Source of the DNA: Scatophagus argus
Taxonomy: Eukaryota; Chordata; Actinopteri; Scatophagidae
Assembly (NCBI RefSeq): GCF_020382885.2
Contig: NC_058502.1
Location: forward strand, 10,505,950-10,569,949
Reading direction: 5' to 3'
Length of the DNA: 64,000 nt
In this document: positions 36,201 through 48,315 of the stretch, in pieces
Position numbering within the stretch: position 1 is the first letter of the stretch
Layout of the letters: each line of letters begins with the position of its first letter
Notes under the pieces: model-generated
The model's database searches: none
What the model was told of the DNA's origin: nothing
The model's input: the letters and a program-made list of their open reading frames with translations, nothing else
Program-made: the position numbers and the translations under genes

Positions 36201-39200
36201 GTACCTGCACATAAAAGCACGCAGCCATGATCTATTTGATGTCATTGTAAATTTTAGGATTTGTCACATATTTGCACTATTGAAGTTCTCCAAGCTGTTA
36301 CAGAATGTTCTTGTTTCGAGCAATTGGTAGTAAAACGGAGCTGGTTATAAATACCAAGCTTCTGACAAGTGGCATGAGTAACTAGAAGTTTAAATTAAAA
36401 TCTCTCATTTCTTTTGAATCTTTCAAAACAAACATATGCTACTGTAAATAGTGTGTTTCTCTATGCTTTATACTTAAAAATGTTTATATTTGCTACATAA
36501 GATACACTGTATACTGTTATACATGGCATCCTTCTGTTTTAATGAAGAATTAAATCAGTAAAAGATAAGCAGAAAATCCCTAATTTTCATTTGTAGACTT
36601 TAAATGCCTCCAGTACGCAGTACGTTTCACAACAGGGAAACATTAAACCAGAAAACACAAACAGAACACTACACAAAGGAAGATTATGCACCCTAATGCA
36701 GGAGAGTTTGAGTCTCAGCGACGCTGACTGGTTTTGCATGTTTCTTCACTGTACTGCATTTCGGCAGGGGCTGTACAGAATAATTCTCCTTGCAAAATTG
36801 TCAGAGTTGAGTCCACAGATAATTAAAATCTGATGTGAAATGTAAGCCAAGCACATCTGCAGATTGTGTTCACCTACAATAGATGAGCCAGACAAAAAAA
36901 ACCCTACTGTAAGATTAATAATAAATAATTTATATAATTCTTTTGCATCACTGTGCAGATAGATTTTCTGTCTTAAAGCATACAGTACCTTGACAGATGA
37001 TAGACATATTGCACTCGGCCTTGCACTCAACATTACCTTGTCTGCTTGCAGGTTCATACATGAGCAGTGTTTTTCACACTGCAGGTGGTGGACAAAAGGT
37101 ATTCATTCATGTATGCAATGAGTGCTGTGACACTCGAATGCTATAGATATTGTGCATTATAATTCCCTTCCTCTTCAAGAAAGGCTTTCTTCACACTCAA
37201 GTAGAGATGAGTGACATCAAATGAGGTGAGATGAGGTCGAATGCAAAACCTGACTGAAAATTGGACTCAATTATGTAAACGGTGAATTGCTTTTTCTGTT
37301 TCACTGGATACATACTCAAAAATACAGGACAGAAAAATTGACTGGTTTCACTGAATTTGACAGAAATTATGATGCATATCGATGGTGAGTTCTAAATCTT
37401 TCTTGCTTTGTCCTTTTTACAATACACGCAAACACATACACACACACACACATACACATGTACGGCTATAAAAAATCACACTTAGTTCACAAAGCCAGCT
37501 CTGTACTCACTATCTATAAATAAAATCAGACCTTGTGCCTTTCAGGACCCTGCGGGGAATAAGAAACAGTCTGCAACTCACAGGAGAATCTGGTACAAAC
37601 AGAGAGAAGCTTCACACTTCACTGAAAACACAGAGCTCAAGTGAAAAACAGACATGTACAACAATGGAAAATCAATGAAATTGCCCTAGAAGGGACTACA
37701 AGAAAGATAAAAATCAGAGAATGATTTGAGACCTGGGAATCTAAAACAATGTAAGATAGCCACAACTAAATCAGCAGCAACAATGGACTGAAAAGTGGTT
37801 CGTCTTGTGGTGTTCCAGTCATCGAGCTTAGCCTATTTTAAGCTGCTAAAAGTCTTTTAAAAATAGATTCACATGGTAATTGTGCTATTTTATTATTATT
37901 ATTTTTTTTTTTTTAGATCCAGTCAATATCCTACAAAATCCTAAAAGTCGCTAGTATTTTTCAAAATACTTTGATTTGAACTTCAAAATTTAAGGTATGT
38001 ACAATCACAGTGGACAACTTCGGCTTAGTTAGCCTGCTGTTGCTATTCCTGACTAGCTGCCAACCTTTCCAGCACATACAAAGATTTACCATCAAAAATC
38101 AGTGTGATTTCTAAAACACTAGGTCTGTGATTCGAGTAATTTTATACTGAACCAGTCTTCTTGTCTAGACGGCCCGAAAGAGACATTTGAATAAAGAAAC
38201 ACTTGCTGTGCAGAGCTAGTTTTCTCTAACATAATAGTCAAAAAGGTAAGATCAGACTGTTTCATTCTAACATAATTGTGTTTGGCTACTTGGCTTACCT
38301 ACTTGAACAAACAAAATGAGAGTTATGCTTAAAGGCATAATATGCAACAATTGTCAGATGCTGTCAACACACCATTAAGTGATCCTGGGTGAAGACAGTT
38401 GATTGTTTAGTCTGAGTTGAGACTTAACAATTAACTATCTTTCTTTGGAATTTCTGACGCCCAGAAACGTCCTGAATGCAGCACAATAAGGAAATGCAGG
38501 CAGAGTTTCAGCAGATACAGACACACACTTTTAGTGAGTCATAGAGGATGATTAAGAGGGATTATTTTTATATGACTATACATTGCTTTATTTAGGAACG
38601 TTCCTGCAAATTATGCCATTAATATGCCAATAATACTGTTTGTACTTTCCAAACAGTATCTATTACTTGAAACATCACAAGATAAAAGGATAGCTTAGAA
38701 AATTATCTTAGCTGGGGTTTATGGAGGGTAAAAAATCTTATTTATTTTACTTTTCTTTTTTTTTTTTTACATTACTTAAAATCCTGTAAAGAGAAGGGCA
38801 GAACCACTTAGAGGAAATGCTACACAATGGACCTTTTTTTTCCCCCCCAAATTATGACCTACAATTCCAATAGAGTATGACATGCCTCTTGGAAGGAGTG
38901 CCAGGAGTAAGCTTGGACATGGTAAGCTAGTTATGCAAACTAGCAGGTTGCAACTTTTTGTTAGAACAGACAAGCAGACTGTTTAATTAATAAATTGCTT
39001 ACAATTTTGCTCATGTATTGTTTTTGTTTTAGGAACCATACAAATCGCTCTTATTGTACACATTGCTTTAACATGTGGATAAATCCTCCAAGTCATGTTA
39101 TGTCTTGACCTAGCTTTGTCTTTCAAAACCAGCATCTTTGCTCACAAGCTTGGGAGTTTCTATGTGTGCATGTATCATCATGTGTGTGCATGTTTTTCTG

Positions 39201-42200
39201 TTTGATTACAGCAAACACCTTCTCAACAAGCCTACTCCCAGGTGCTCTTAGGTACTAAAACATTTGGATTTACATTGTTATGTTCAACCACTTCTATCTT
39301 TTTCCATTCAGATTTTCTTGTATTGGCTATAGCAGTATACTGCACCCACAGGAACTGGGCTTACACTGGCTGTGACTCTGTCTGGCTCAAGCCCAAAGCT
39401 AATAACACTTGGGTGGCATTTATTACAGGGAAAGCCACTGCAACTTAGAGTTATTGTTAGTTTTAAAAAAGAAATCTGATTTATTGAACCGAGTATCTCA
39501 AAAATCATATGCAGTCTCATAATAATTTAAGAAGCATAGTGCATTTTCAAATGAGAGCTAATCATGAAACAAATGTAACTCAGTTTTAAACTACTCTGTT
39601 TCGCATCTGAATTGACACAAACTACCATCACACTCGTGCACCATTAAAGCACTGGGGCACTGGAGCGTACCAGATTTAGGAACAGATTGGTGACGTTTGG
39701 TTTCACAGGTTGTGTCATCTCCACATGTGAACCCTGGTCTCCAAGGAAGTGGTGTGTGCAACCTGCCACACAACAATGACCTCCACCCCTCATTACAGGC
39801 AAGAGCTCATTACAGGCAGGTGTTCTTTGAAAAACAAAAAAAAAAAACAAGTCATGCATGTGAAATGCAATTGCTGGCAAGGAAGAATGTTGTACAAAAG
39901 GATGCTTCAAAAAGGTGCATGTCTTTTTCCTGCAGCCATCAGTATGGAGAGTTCTGGCTGAAGATACTTTTAGTCAATTATGTATTCAAATGCATCTGCT
40001 ACAAAATGTGATATTTATCACCTTTCCTCTTCAGAAAGTCCGATCTCTGCGGCACCTGTGCCCTTCAGCTATTGTACTGCAGTGGGAAGCAGCTGTATCC
40101 GTGCTAGCAGGGCATGATGAAAGGCTGTTTCTTTTTATTTTTTTTTTCCTCTACTCAATTACAGCCCACCTAGGCCTCTGGTAGCCTGCCAAGACACCCT
40201 ACAGCGCACTAGTAGTCAGTCCAAACCGTGAACTACCGGACCATCCCTACTCAAAGTGTTTGAAGTGATTGAGACACACTCAATCTCCACTGGCAACAGA
40301 GCTGTGGACATTTGCTGCTTCATGGAGAATCTGGAGTATGATAAGGAACGACTCATGCCAGAGCACACAAAGCATGACCAGATAGACTAATGGATTTCTG
40401 ATAAGCTGTTATCGTCATTCATAGCACTGATGCATCAGTAGCAGAGTATTCTAACATCAGAAAGCATGGGGTATTTGAGCATCTGTGTGATAGGAAAGCC
40501 AAACTCAGTGCGGGGTTAGTGATGGTAATTTACTGTTCATCTAGATCTAGTCTTTAATGGAGTATTTGGCTCCAGTGTTACAGATGCCATTATCCACAAT
40601 TATGTTTCATATGCTAGGGTGAAATGATAAAAAGGAGCTTTGACTGTCGCACCCTCAATACAAAGTGTTAAAATTCTGCTGCTGGCCTGTTGCCAGTTTG
40701 AGTGCACGAGAGGTAAAATTGGGCGCCAGTATAAGTAGCTAAAGTAAATCTTCTGTCAAATGTTCTTGCCAGATTGCGAGAACCTGCTGCAAGTGCTTTC
40801 TCCATTCTGCATATTTAATCCACTGGCATCAACAAGGGATCAGATTTTTATTTATTTATTTTTTTTGAGGGCACAGGGTGTTTCCTGCTCCTTAAAAAAA
40901 GAAGTGAATAGCTAACAGGTGCAGGTAGGCTGCTGGGTGGTCCTCAGTTTCCTAAATGTAGAGGTGTTTTTAAGAAGAAAATTTACCAGGCACTGACAGA
41001 GGAAATGAGATAAATATTAAACAATCATACTGACATACATGATAGATGCTAACAATAAACGGCCTCTTTCTGGGTGAACTTGCATTTCTGTGTTCTGCGT
41101 TCATCATCAATTTTTAGGCACATATCTGAGTTTATCAATGGGAATAAAACATCAGACCAATTTCATGGCTTGGCGATTTCATGGACAGTATCATCTTTAC
41201 AAGGGAAGTTGAGCAAAAAATTGAATTTACTGTTGGTTTGCTTTTAGTAGACACACCAAATTGAATCCGCTACGCACAAAATACCGACGTCTCTAGCCAT
41301 TTAATTTCATGCTGAAATGAAAACAGACTTGCGGTGCTTCGACTGGTGGGATGATCCCTGCTGACATCTATTTGTCCCTATGAATGAGTCTTTAAATTTC
41401 TGTGTGCAGAACACATTTTCCTCGGTGCATATTCTTAGAAATTGTGCTTAAAATAAAGATGAATGAATGACAGACTACAAGATGTACTTTTATTATCATA
41501 ACTGCAAATGTTTTCTAGCTACTGTAGTTCTCTGTCTTTTACTCATGCTTTATGGAGCTATCTAATTCAATTTTCTATTCTGTTTCTAACTTCACATTGA
41601 AGGTTCCTTATTAGTAAGGACTTTCTAGTTGGCCACCCTAGTCAGAAACACATGAATAATGAACAATAATTCAATGTTGCAGCCATTTTAATTTAACTAC
41701 AATTAACTAATGTCTCATAAGAACTGCCCAAATATCACCATGGATGTCAGTCTTTGGGTTAAAATAACAGCTCTGCCTTCAGTTAGCATCACTGTCTTGC
41801 TTGTTCCCATGTTTTCTATTTTTTTCCCTGGATTTGGTGCATTAGTGGAATGAAATGTTGAGTGCACCTGTCAGATTAAAGGATTGAAGGTATCCCATCC
41901 TGTTATTTGTTGACTGTAACTGTTAAATCTAATCTCCTTGTCTTCCCTTGAAATAAATTGAAGTGTGCGAGTTATTTTTATTGGAAGTGAAAGAGCCCCT
42001 GATTCTGCTTTTGCATTTTATAAAAGAATAATAAATATGAAATATTTACAGTGTACATTCAGCAGTCTATGCATTGTGTGTGTGAGAGAGTTTGAGTGCA
42101 TCTGTGTGCATTTGCAAAAAGGGAGAATGAAGGAACTCGCCTTTTATGTTGCGCAGCTTTGATTATTGCTTTCCAGTGTTGGATAAATATTCAACATTTG

Positions 42201-44595
42201 GCTCTCAGAGGACTGTGAAAGTCAACATCAATTTGTGTAATCTGAACACCTATAGCTGTGTCATCGGCAGTTTTCAACCGTATAATTCCAAGAGACTGAA
42301 CGGCTCATTTTCTAGTTCAGATATTTTTTTTTTTAGCGCACAGACCAATATGAAGGAACACCAATTAAATGTTCATTATACTGGTCATCAATATTCAGCA
42401 GCTCTCATTAAGAATCATCAAGAAAGTAGTAGCTAGTTGCACACATGCCGTTTCAGCTGAGGTTTATAATTTGAATGATCTGAAAAAAAAATCTTAATAA
42501 GCCTTGCTTCCACTGATTCCTTCACCCTGAAGCAGAACTGGAGATGTGGATAGAGTCATCAAGCCCTCAGTGATACATGCTCCATTTCAACACCATAACA
42601 CAGAGACTGCTGTTGCTACGGCAGCAAGCTGAAATCAAAACGGTTTCTACTGCAGATTCCCCCGGGAGGTTCAGTGGTTCACTTCTCTGATGTTTCTCCT
42701 GTCATCATCATCATCACCAGAGACACCACCAACACACCTACCTTTCAACGCACATGCAAATGCACAAACGTGCGCAAAGAGGCAACAGCCCTGACAAAAT
42801 CAGGCTTGTGCGCTTGTATAAGTGCACACGGGCTACACACACGCACATTAAGACAAACACCCCTGGGAATAATGATCATGAAAGAGATACAGTGCGCATC
42901 TGTAGGGGTTGTTTCTCTTGCAGAGCAGCTTTGATGTTAAATTGAGCATAAAAAAAGGGGGAAACCAAAGCGAGTGACATCTTTATACTGAATGGCAACC
43001 CTTTAAGCAATTTTAAGATGATCCCACTTTCCCTGCACCATTTAGATCTTAAATTACTCCACATATTCTGCATGTGTTTTTACTCACTCTTGGACGGAGC
43101 GTTTTTTTTTAAATCAAGCAATAAGTAAAGTTGCAGTTGTAACTAACATTTTAGATGGAAACTGTGCTAATACTGAGCAGCATCCAGAGAGTTATGATCC
43201 CACTCAGACTTAATCTTTCCATGCCCATAATTTCATTACTTTCCTAAGCACAGTTACAATTTTCACCTTTTAAGATTTTGTATGAATAGGGAACAAAAAT
43301 GACACCACAGCCTCTTGAGGATAGTTTTATTTAGAAAGGCTCCTCCTCAATGGATTGTTCTCATACAGACACTCAATCTGAAGCCAACTGCTCACATTTC
43401 AAATCCAATAATGATACCTATCACGTGCTAGTCACCGCCCTGGATCAATTAAAACCCAATTAACAGGAGCTATATGGAACATAATCCAACTACGCTATTG
43501 TCCAAATCCGGCTGGGGTCATTAGTAATCATCTCACAGAGCTTGAGGCAAAACCACGTCCTTACATTTACAGACACAGCAATATATCACTGTGCGTACCC
43601 TCCAGGCTTCCATCAATCCCTGCAACCCAGTTCAGTCTGTTCATGAGGTGAACATGCACATCAATCAATCACCGCCCCTCTGCTCTAATTGCTTAATTCT
43701 CTTGTTTGTGAAGCCTCCCGGGACACGTCTGGAGACACATCTGAGGTAACCCATATTAAGGGCAGTATGATGGAATGGGTCTATACTGCTCCTGCTGTGC
43801 AAGTGGGACGGCAACATTAATTGCTTCTAATTAACCGAGGGCCTATGCACTAAACATGGGCAGAGTGGTAGAGTATATATAGTTTGAGTTTGCAGCTGTG
43901 TCTTTATTTTGAACTATAACATTTCTTGAATTTTTGTGGAGGAGGTCAGAAAGGTAAAACGCCCGATCAGTGTTTGGCATTTACTTTTGCCATTACCCCA
44001 GTTATTAGTGTGTAATAGATGATTCTTTCTAAACAAAAACAAAAGCAGGGACAACACATCACATGAAGATGGCATTCATTCAACAGAAGGCATACTGTGG
44101 ACACTTTAAACAAAATCCCTCACATATTTTCCATTTTTATCCCCTCATTCAATCAGTGTACTTATCCAACGAAAATGTAGACCTTACAGATATTATTTTT
44201 GAGTACCTTTTCCTTTCGAAACATTTGTGTGTGTGTGTGTGTGTGTGTGTGCTATCTTACAACACCAGCACCAAGTTTGTGTGTATTATCAGGCTAAGAA
44301 AGTGTGGGCTAACTATTGTTATTGTCTCTAAATGGCCATACGTGTTCCCCCATCAGCGCATCTACCGCATTGCCGCGCATCTTCTCGATCAACGTGGCGG
44401 ACTTACATCTCTGAAGCGATTCCAGTGCTTGATCTTGCGGCTGTACTGTGAAATGGTGGACAGCCACTGCTCGTCTTCCATGAAATTCCCCGTTTTTTCC
44501 GTCTCTTTGACGCTCTTCACGTCGGTCTGGAAGGTAGAGCCCGCGAGCATCACCAGCGGGACGAGAAGGCACACGAGATCCGTAATTCCCACCAT
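18171..44595 (-). CDS. spock2: spock2, testican-2 extracellular proteoglycan (11 exons, 422 aa)
   Basis: Testican-2 is a secreted, calcium-binding heparan/chondroitin sulfate proteoglycan, abundant in brain. Exons in order: 44595-44407, 32220-32212, 31671-31626, 23978-23864, 23494-23389, 21777-21669, 21465-21331, 20660-20442, 19874-19812, 19010-18879 and 18316-18171. Phase is kept at every junction. Residues 1-22 are a hydrophobic signal peptide. GNFMEDEQWLS starts at 36. A Kazal-like module spans about 137-180 (GPVCGSDG). The SPARC-type EF-hand region is about 245-306 (SCKDSIGWMF..LDTNSDLYLDQAE). A thyroglobulin type-1 domain spans about 314-374 (CDEDGYY..CWCVD). The acidic tail has Ser-Gly sites at 381 and 386 and ends GGYIW. 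Human testican-2 is 424 aa. The start has a good context (GCCATGG). An upstream in-frame Met would bury the signal peptide. Confidence 0.95.
18320..18342. repeat. (GA)n microsatellite forming the last spock2 acceptor tract
   Basis: On the transcribed strand this is (CT)n immediately before CTGCAG and the last spock2 exon at 18316. The dinucleotide repeat is therefore the polypyrimidine tract of that intron. Confidence 0.8.
21778..23388 (-). other. spock2 intron between the Kazal exons
   Basis: This 1.6-kb intron separates the exon ending ..HNYASK from the one beginning CKLEQQ. It is AT-rich and I see no nested gene or named repeat. Confidence 0.5.
27037..27073 (+). repeat. Inverted 37-nt copy of part of the spock2 Kazal exon
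   Basis: Thirty-six of 37 bases match the reverse complement of 23409-23445, which is spock2 exon sequence around the codons for GPVCGSD. The single difference is at 27060. The match stops abruptly at both ends. It lies in the intron upstream of that exon, in opposite orientation. Confidence 0.9.
27226..27273. repeat. (TA)n microsatellite
   Basis: Long alternating TA run with a few TG interruptions inside a spock2 intron. Confidence 0.85.
28870..28890. repeat. Poly(A) run of 21
   Basis: A pure adenine run followed by CAACAACAG, in a spock2 intron. No retrocopy body is recognisable upstream of it. Confidence 0.7.
32212..32220 (-). CDS. spock2: spock2 microexon, 9 nt, encoding Glu-Val-Glu
   Basis: Reading on the minus strand, GAGGTAGAG is preceded by a long pyrimidine tract ending in TTTCACCAG and followed by GTCAGT. 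The first exon ends ..NRFRD and the next large exon begins DDYVRTW. Human testicans, from memory, read RFRD-EVE-DDY. The 9 nt supply exactly EVE, in phase 0 on both sides. A TGCTGTC element lies about 15 bases before the acceptor, of the type linked to SRRM4-dependent neuronal microexons. Including it is what makes the protein align without a gap. Confidence 0.85.
32221..44406 (-). other. spock2 intron 1 (12 kb)
   Basis: The largest intron of the window, AT-rich and mostly unique. Simple repeats include a (GT)n run at 44226-44250. The promoter-proximal 1.2 kb contains a dense set of TAAT-core motifs (see findings). I recognise no nested gene, tRNA or long transposon in it. Confidence 0.6.
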
Positions 44596-44790
44596 GGCAG
44601 CGGACAAAAACACCTCGCACGCACCGGTTGTCGACTTTCCTCTTCTGGGAGGTGGTGGAGGATGCTGGACCGAAACTACCAACTGATTAGCCTATAGGAT
44701 GCTCCTTCTGCTGCTGAGAGAGGTGTAGAGAGAGAGAGAGAGGAGGGGAGAGAGAAAGAGAGCTGGGGGGGCTCTGTTTGATGATAGTAA
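44596..44790 (-). promoter_or_regulatory. spock2 5' UTR and proximal promoter
   Basis: The sequence just upstream of the spock2 ATG is CpG-containing and then turns into a (GA)-rich tract at about 44728-44765. On the transcript strand this gives a CT-rich leader or promoter. No TATA box is evident. The transcription start is not located. Confidence 0.4.
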
Positions 44791-47694
44791 GTCCTGGTGC
44801 TGTGTGATGTTTGTGTGAGTACGTCACAGACTTGTTTGCATTTTATTGCTGAAATTGGTGTTTACATGGTGCACCTTGAAAATGTCACGTGACGCCCTGC
44901 ACAACACACTCATTGTGTGGGACAGCTTGTTTATGTGGAGCAGGATTATTTCCGTTTGCTTTATAAATTGTTTAAATGTCTATCACATTTGCTTAATTCC
45001 ACGGTCTAGCCATCAAATTGCTTGAACAAATGGCTGAAACGTGAAAATATTTTGTTTCCTGTCATATAACATAAAGAAAAACAGCCGACCCTCACAACTT
45101 GAAAAGCTGGAGTTGAGAGTGTTCGGCATTCTTTCCTTCTTTACTTTACGATAAACTTCACTTAAATGATAAATCAGTTAACAAAATAGTCACATATTCA
45201 TTTTTCTGAACTTTTTTGCAATTGATTCAAAATTATTGTCACGTCAGTGTCGCAAATGATCTACTAAAAATCCACCTTGTAATAAATTCCACCACCTTAT
45301 GTTATTCTGCGTGTTGTTTTGTGTATTTAAGATTGTGTTTCGACAAAACAATACCAACTAAAGGTTAGCTTGGAGCCTCAAACCCATGACACACACAGTC
45401 TTCATCTGAGGATGGAGTTCGCTCAGTTGTCATGGAGACGGGTCTGTTGATGGCTGTTTGGATTCCATGCACAACATTTTGATGTTCTTAAGTTTACCAA
45501 AATATGGAGAATCAACTCATAAAAACTACTCTTAGTGTTTCAGTGTGAATAACAGACATAATATTCATTCATTTATTTATATATCAGTGAGTTGTTGTGA
45601 CTAATATGAATTTCAGGCTTTGGTATTTTAGTGCAACAATTATCAATGTTTACACTTAACTTAATTTACTTCAGAAGTGCTGCTCCATTGTGTCTAGCAC
45701 GGTCAGATAATGTGGTGATACCATAAATTCAGCCTGTCATTATTTTTTTTTTAAGCAAATTCAAAACAATAATTTGGAAAAATGTTGACTGAGTAGTGAG
45801 TTTCATAAACAAGCAGCTTCATGATGGAGATCGTAAACATCATTTAAGGAGCTTTCGGTCCAAGCAGACCTGGAATCTTTTGATGATGCCAGAGCAGTCA
45901 AAAAATGCTCACTTTATGTACTTTATGGCCTGACAGCAGATATTTTTAACTTCTCATAGCAGGAAAAACACAGAGGTTACCAATGAAATAAACGATGGCT
46001 CTGCTCCAACCAACTGTCTGCTTTAAGTGTCCCAGTAAATCATGACAGTGGGCTGGTGTACATAATATGAAGACCCTGTAGTTGGAACACTCAAATATAA
46101 TGCAGGCATTATTAATGTTATGAAAGTGCTATTTCTGTTATCACATTGTGTGAAAGATCTCATTGAGCTGAATCAACACACAGCCTTAATTGAAACTGAA
46201 GGTGCACTTTGTATTAACTACAAGGTTATTGTTTTGGCTTGACATTATTGGTGGTCTAGACTGTTAATTGCATTTGACTAGGCAGGTGTTTACTGCAGCA
46301 TGTCCAGCCCAACGTAGGAAAAGAATGATTTGCCCCTTTGCACTTACTATTGTGATAACTTGGAAACATATCTGGCTAAAACTGGATGGTAAGACTACAT
46401 AAAGCTGGGAAAGTGAGGTCTGTGCTTCTGCTCTGCCTCAGAATTGATACCTGGATCCATTAAGAGACAGAACAAAAAAAAAGACTTGTGGATCTGGATC
46501 AGTGTGCTGTTGACCTCTGTTCAGATGCGGGTGACGTTTTCTTATCCATTACTGGGAAGCAGAGCATTTGCATTGTGCCCATGCAACACAGTATCTTACT
46601 GTCTGCCCTATCTCTCCCTGCTGCAGTCTCAGTCAGTCCCCAGAGAGCCGCACTGAGTGACAGCTTGTAATTGAAATGCCGGATTAACTGATGCCATCTT
46701 TATTTCATCCTGAAAAGAGTGTCTCTGAGGCTGTCTTAATAAAGGCAAGCACAGTACAGGACGCCATCTAATCTCTCAGCTTAACGCAATCAACTTTACC
46801 AACAATGATGAAGAGAACGGGGAAGTTGTTTAAATTGAACAGGATGCACATTAAGGTGTGATAAAATCTGTGTCTGGAAGCCACAAAGCATGTCCTAATC
46901 CACATACAGTATGTGTGATACATACAGCAAGTGTGCTCATGTTTTACTTACATATTTTGAAAAATATTTATGTGTGCAAACTACAAATCTATAAAAATGC
47001 ATTTTAGTTTGAACTGGACTGTCCTCAGTTTGCACTCCCTGCTATAAACTAATGTATGAGTAAAACACTGATGTATTTTAACAGCTGTGCTCTGCAGCTT
47101 TATTCTCAGTGAAAGTAATCAACTTAAGAGCAGTGAGTCAAATGAATCAAAGTGGCAGTGTGAACAACATTACGCGTTTTTAAGCCTGCTGCACTGGGAT
47201 GCGGGCGCAGAACCGGTCATGAACTCACAGACAGATGTGGTGTGACAGTCACAGAGCCGGCATCCAGAGAGTGGAGGGCAGAATGTGGCATGTCGACAAT
47301 ATACGGCTCATTTATTGGAGCCAGTTAAGGAAAAAAATGGCTGAGTAATCTTAGAGTCACAGAGCCATGGGGGCGTTCAGGTAATCTCTTTATAAAATCT
47401 GGTGAAAATACGGCGCTGTCAGTCATACGAATGCGTTTCCACAGGTCTGATGCTTTTGAAGCAAAGCAAGGGAATCTGATTGTGATGGCTGGAATGGCTG
47501 CAGGGCAGAGAAATGCAAAGATCAGATGATGCTCATTAATGTTGTCTACTGTCATGAGCTGGCGCCTCACATGCATAGACATTAGATGAGTCTTCGTAAC
47601 CATGGGACACTTGTGGACTCTAAATGCCTGACTACAAAGACACTGCTGAGATTAGAAAGTTGTTTAAATATTACATTTTAATGTCCTTACAACT
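44791..47694. other. Intergenic between spock2 and ddit4, left part
   Basis: AT-rich sequence with no supported gene on either strand and no repeat family I can name. Confidence 0.5.
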
Positions 47695-47699
47695 CTGTA

Positions 47700-47790
47700 T
47701 GTCATTAAAGTTTTTGAATTTCCCTCGGGATCAATGAAGTATCTATCTATTTATCTATCTATCCATCTATCTATCTATCTATCTAAAGTT
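47700..47790 (+). repeat. Fish repeat tail with (TATC)n
   Basis: 'gaatttccctcgggatcaat' followed by 'gaagtatctatc' and a TATC tandem array is a very common teleost element end. The same motif occurs inverted at 55560-55612, and a fragment lies near 26120-26152. The autonomous source family is not identified here. Confidence 0.7.
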
Positions 47791-47894
47791 AGCAAATCTT
47801 AAGAACGATTGGACAAGTCATATAGATGAACAATACCTGCATACCCATTCAATTTGGTGCAAGGGATTTTTTTTGTTTGTTTGTTTGTTTGCCA

Positions 47895-48315
47895 CACAAC
47901 CAACGTGTCTACAGGGATGGCAATGTCATTCTGGTGGTTCGTCCTCAACTTTGGTCCAGACTGAAATATCTCAACAAATGCTGGATTTGCTGTGAAATTT
48001 GTTTTAAACAGCCACATTCCCTTGACCTTTTATGTAGTGCCATCATCAAGTCAAAAGTTTAATTTGTCCAAATGCCTGCATAACTAATGACATTTCAATC
48101 GTCTTCAGCTGTACTTTGTGTTTACTGCTAATCAGCAAACGTTATCACGCTGCATCCTGAGCTAACATGTTGATCGCAGTTAACATTACCTTTTGAACAT
48201 TTCTCTGTCAACGCTGGTGTTGTGGGCATGTTAGCATGCTGATGTTAACATTAAGCTCAAAGCACCACTGTTTCAAAGTACAGCTGCATGCTTACCTGTG
48301 GGCTCTTAGCTTGTT
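47895..48315 (+). repeat. Fish interspersed repeat, 'gttagcatgctgatgttaac' family
   Basis: It contains 'ctttggtccagactgaaata', 'tctcaacaaatgctg', 'agctgtactttgtgttta' and 'gttagcatgctgatgttaac', a block order I recognise from many teleost genomes. It is diverged. It lies in the same orientation as the copy at 53700-54125 on the other side of ddit4. Confidence 0.65.

Noticed and set aside
44596-44682. Earlier in-frame Met for spock2
   Set aside because: The added residues are Pro-rich and would bury the signal peptide. The ATG at 44595 has a better context and is followed at once by the hydrophobic leader.
44063-44686. Plus-strand open frame opposite spock2 exon 1
   Set aside because: It is a shadow of the coding exon on the other strand and includes a GT microsatellite. 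It has no family resemblance.
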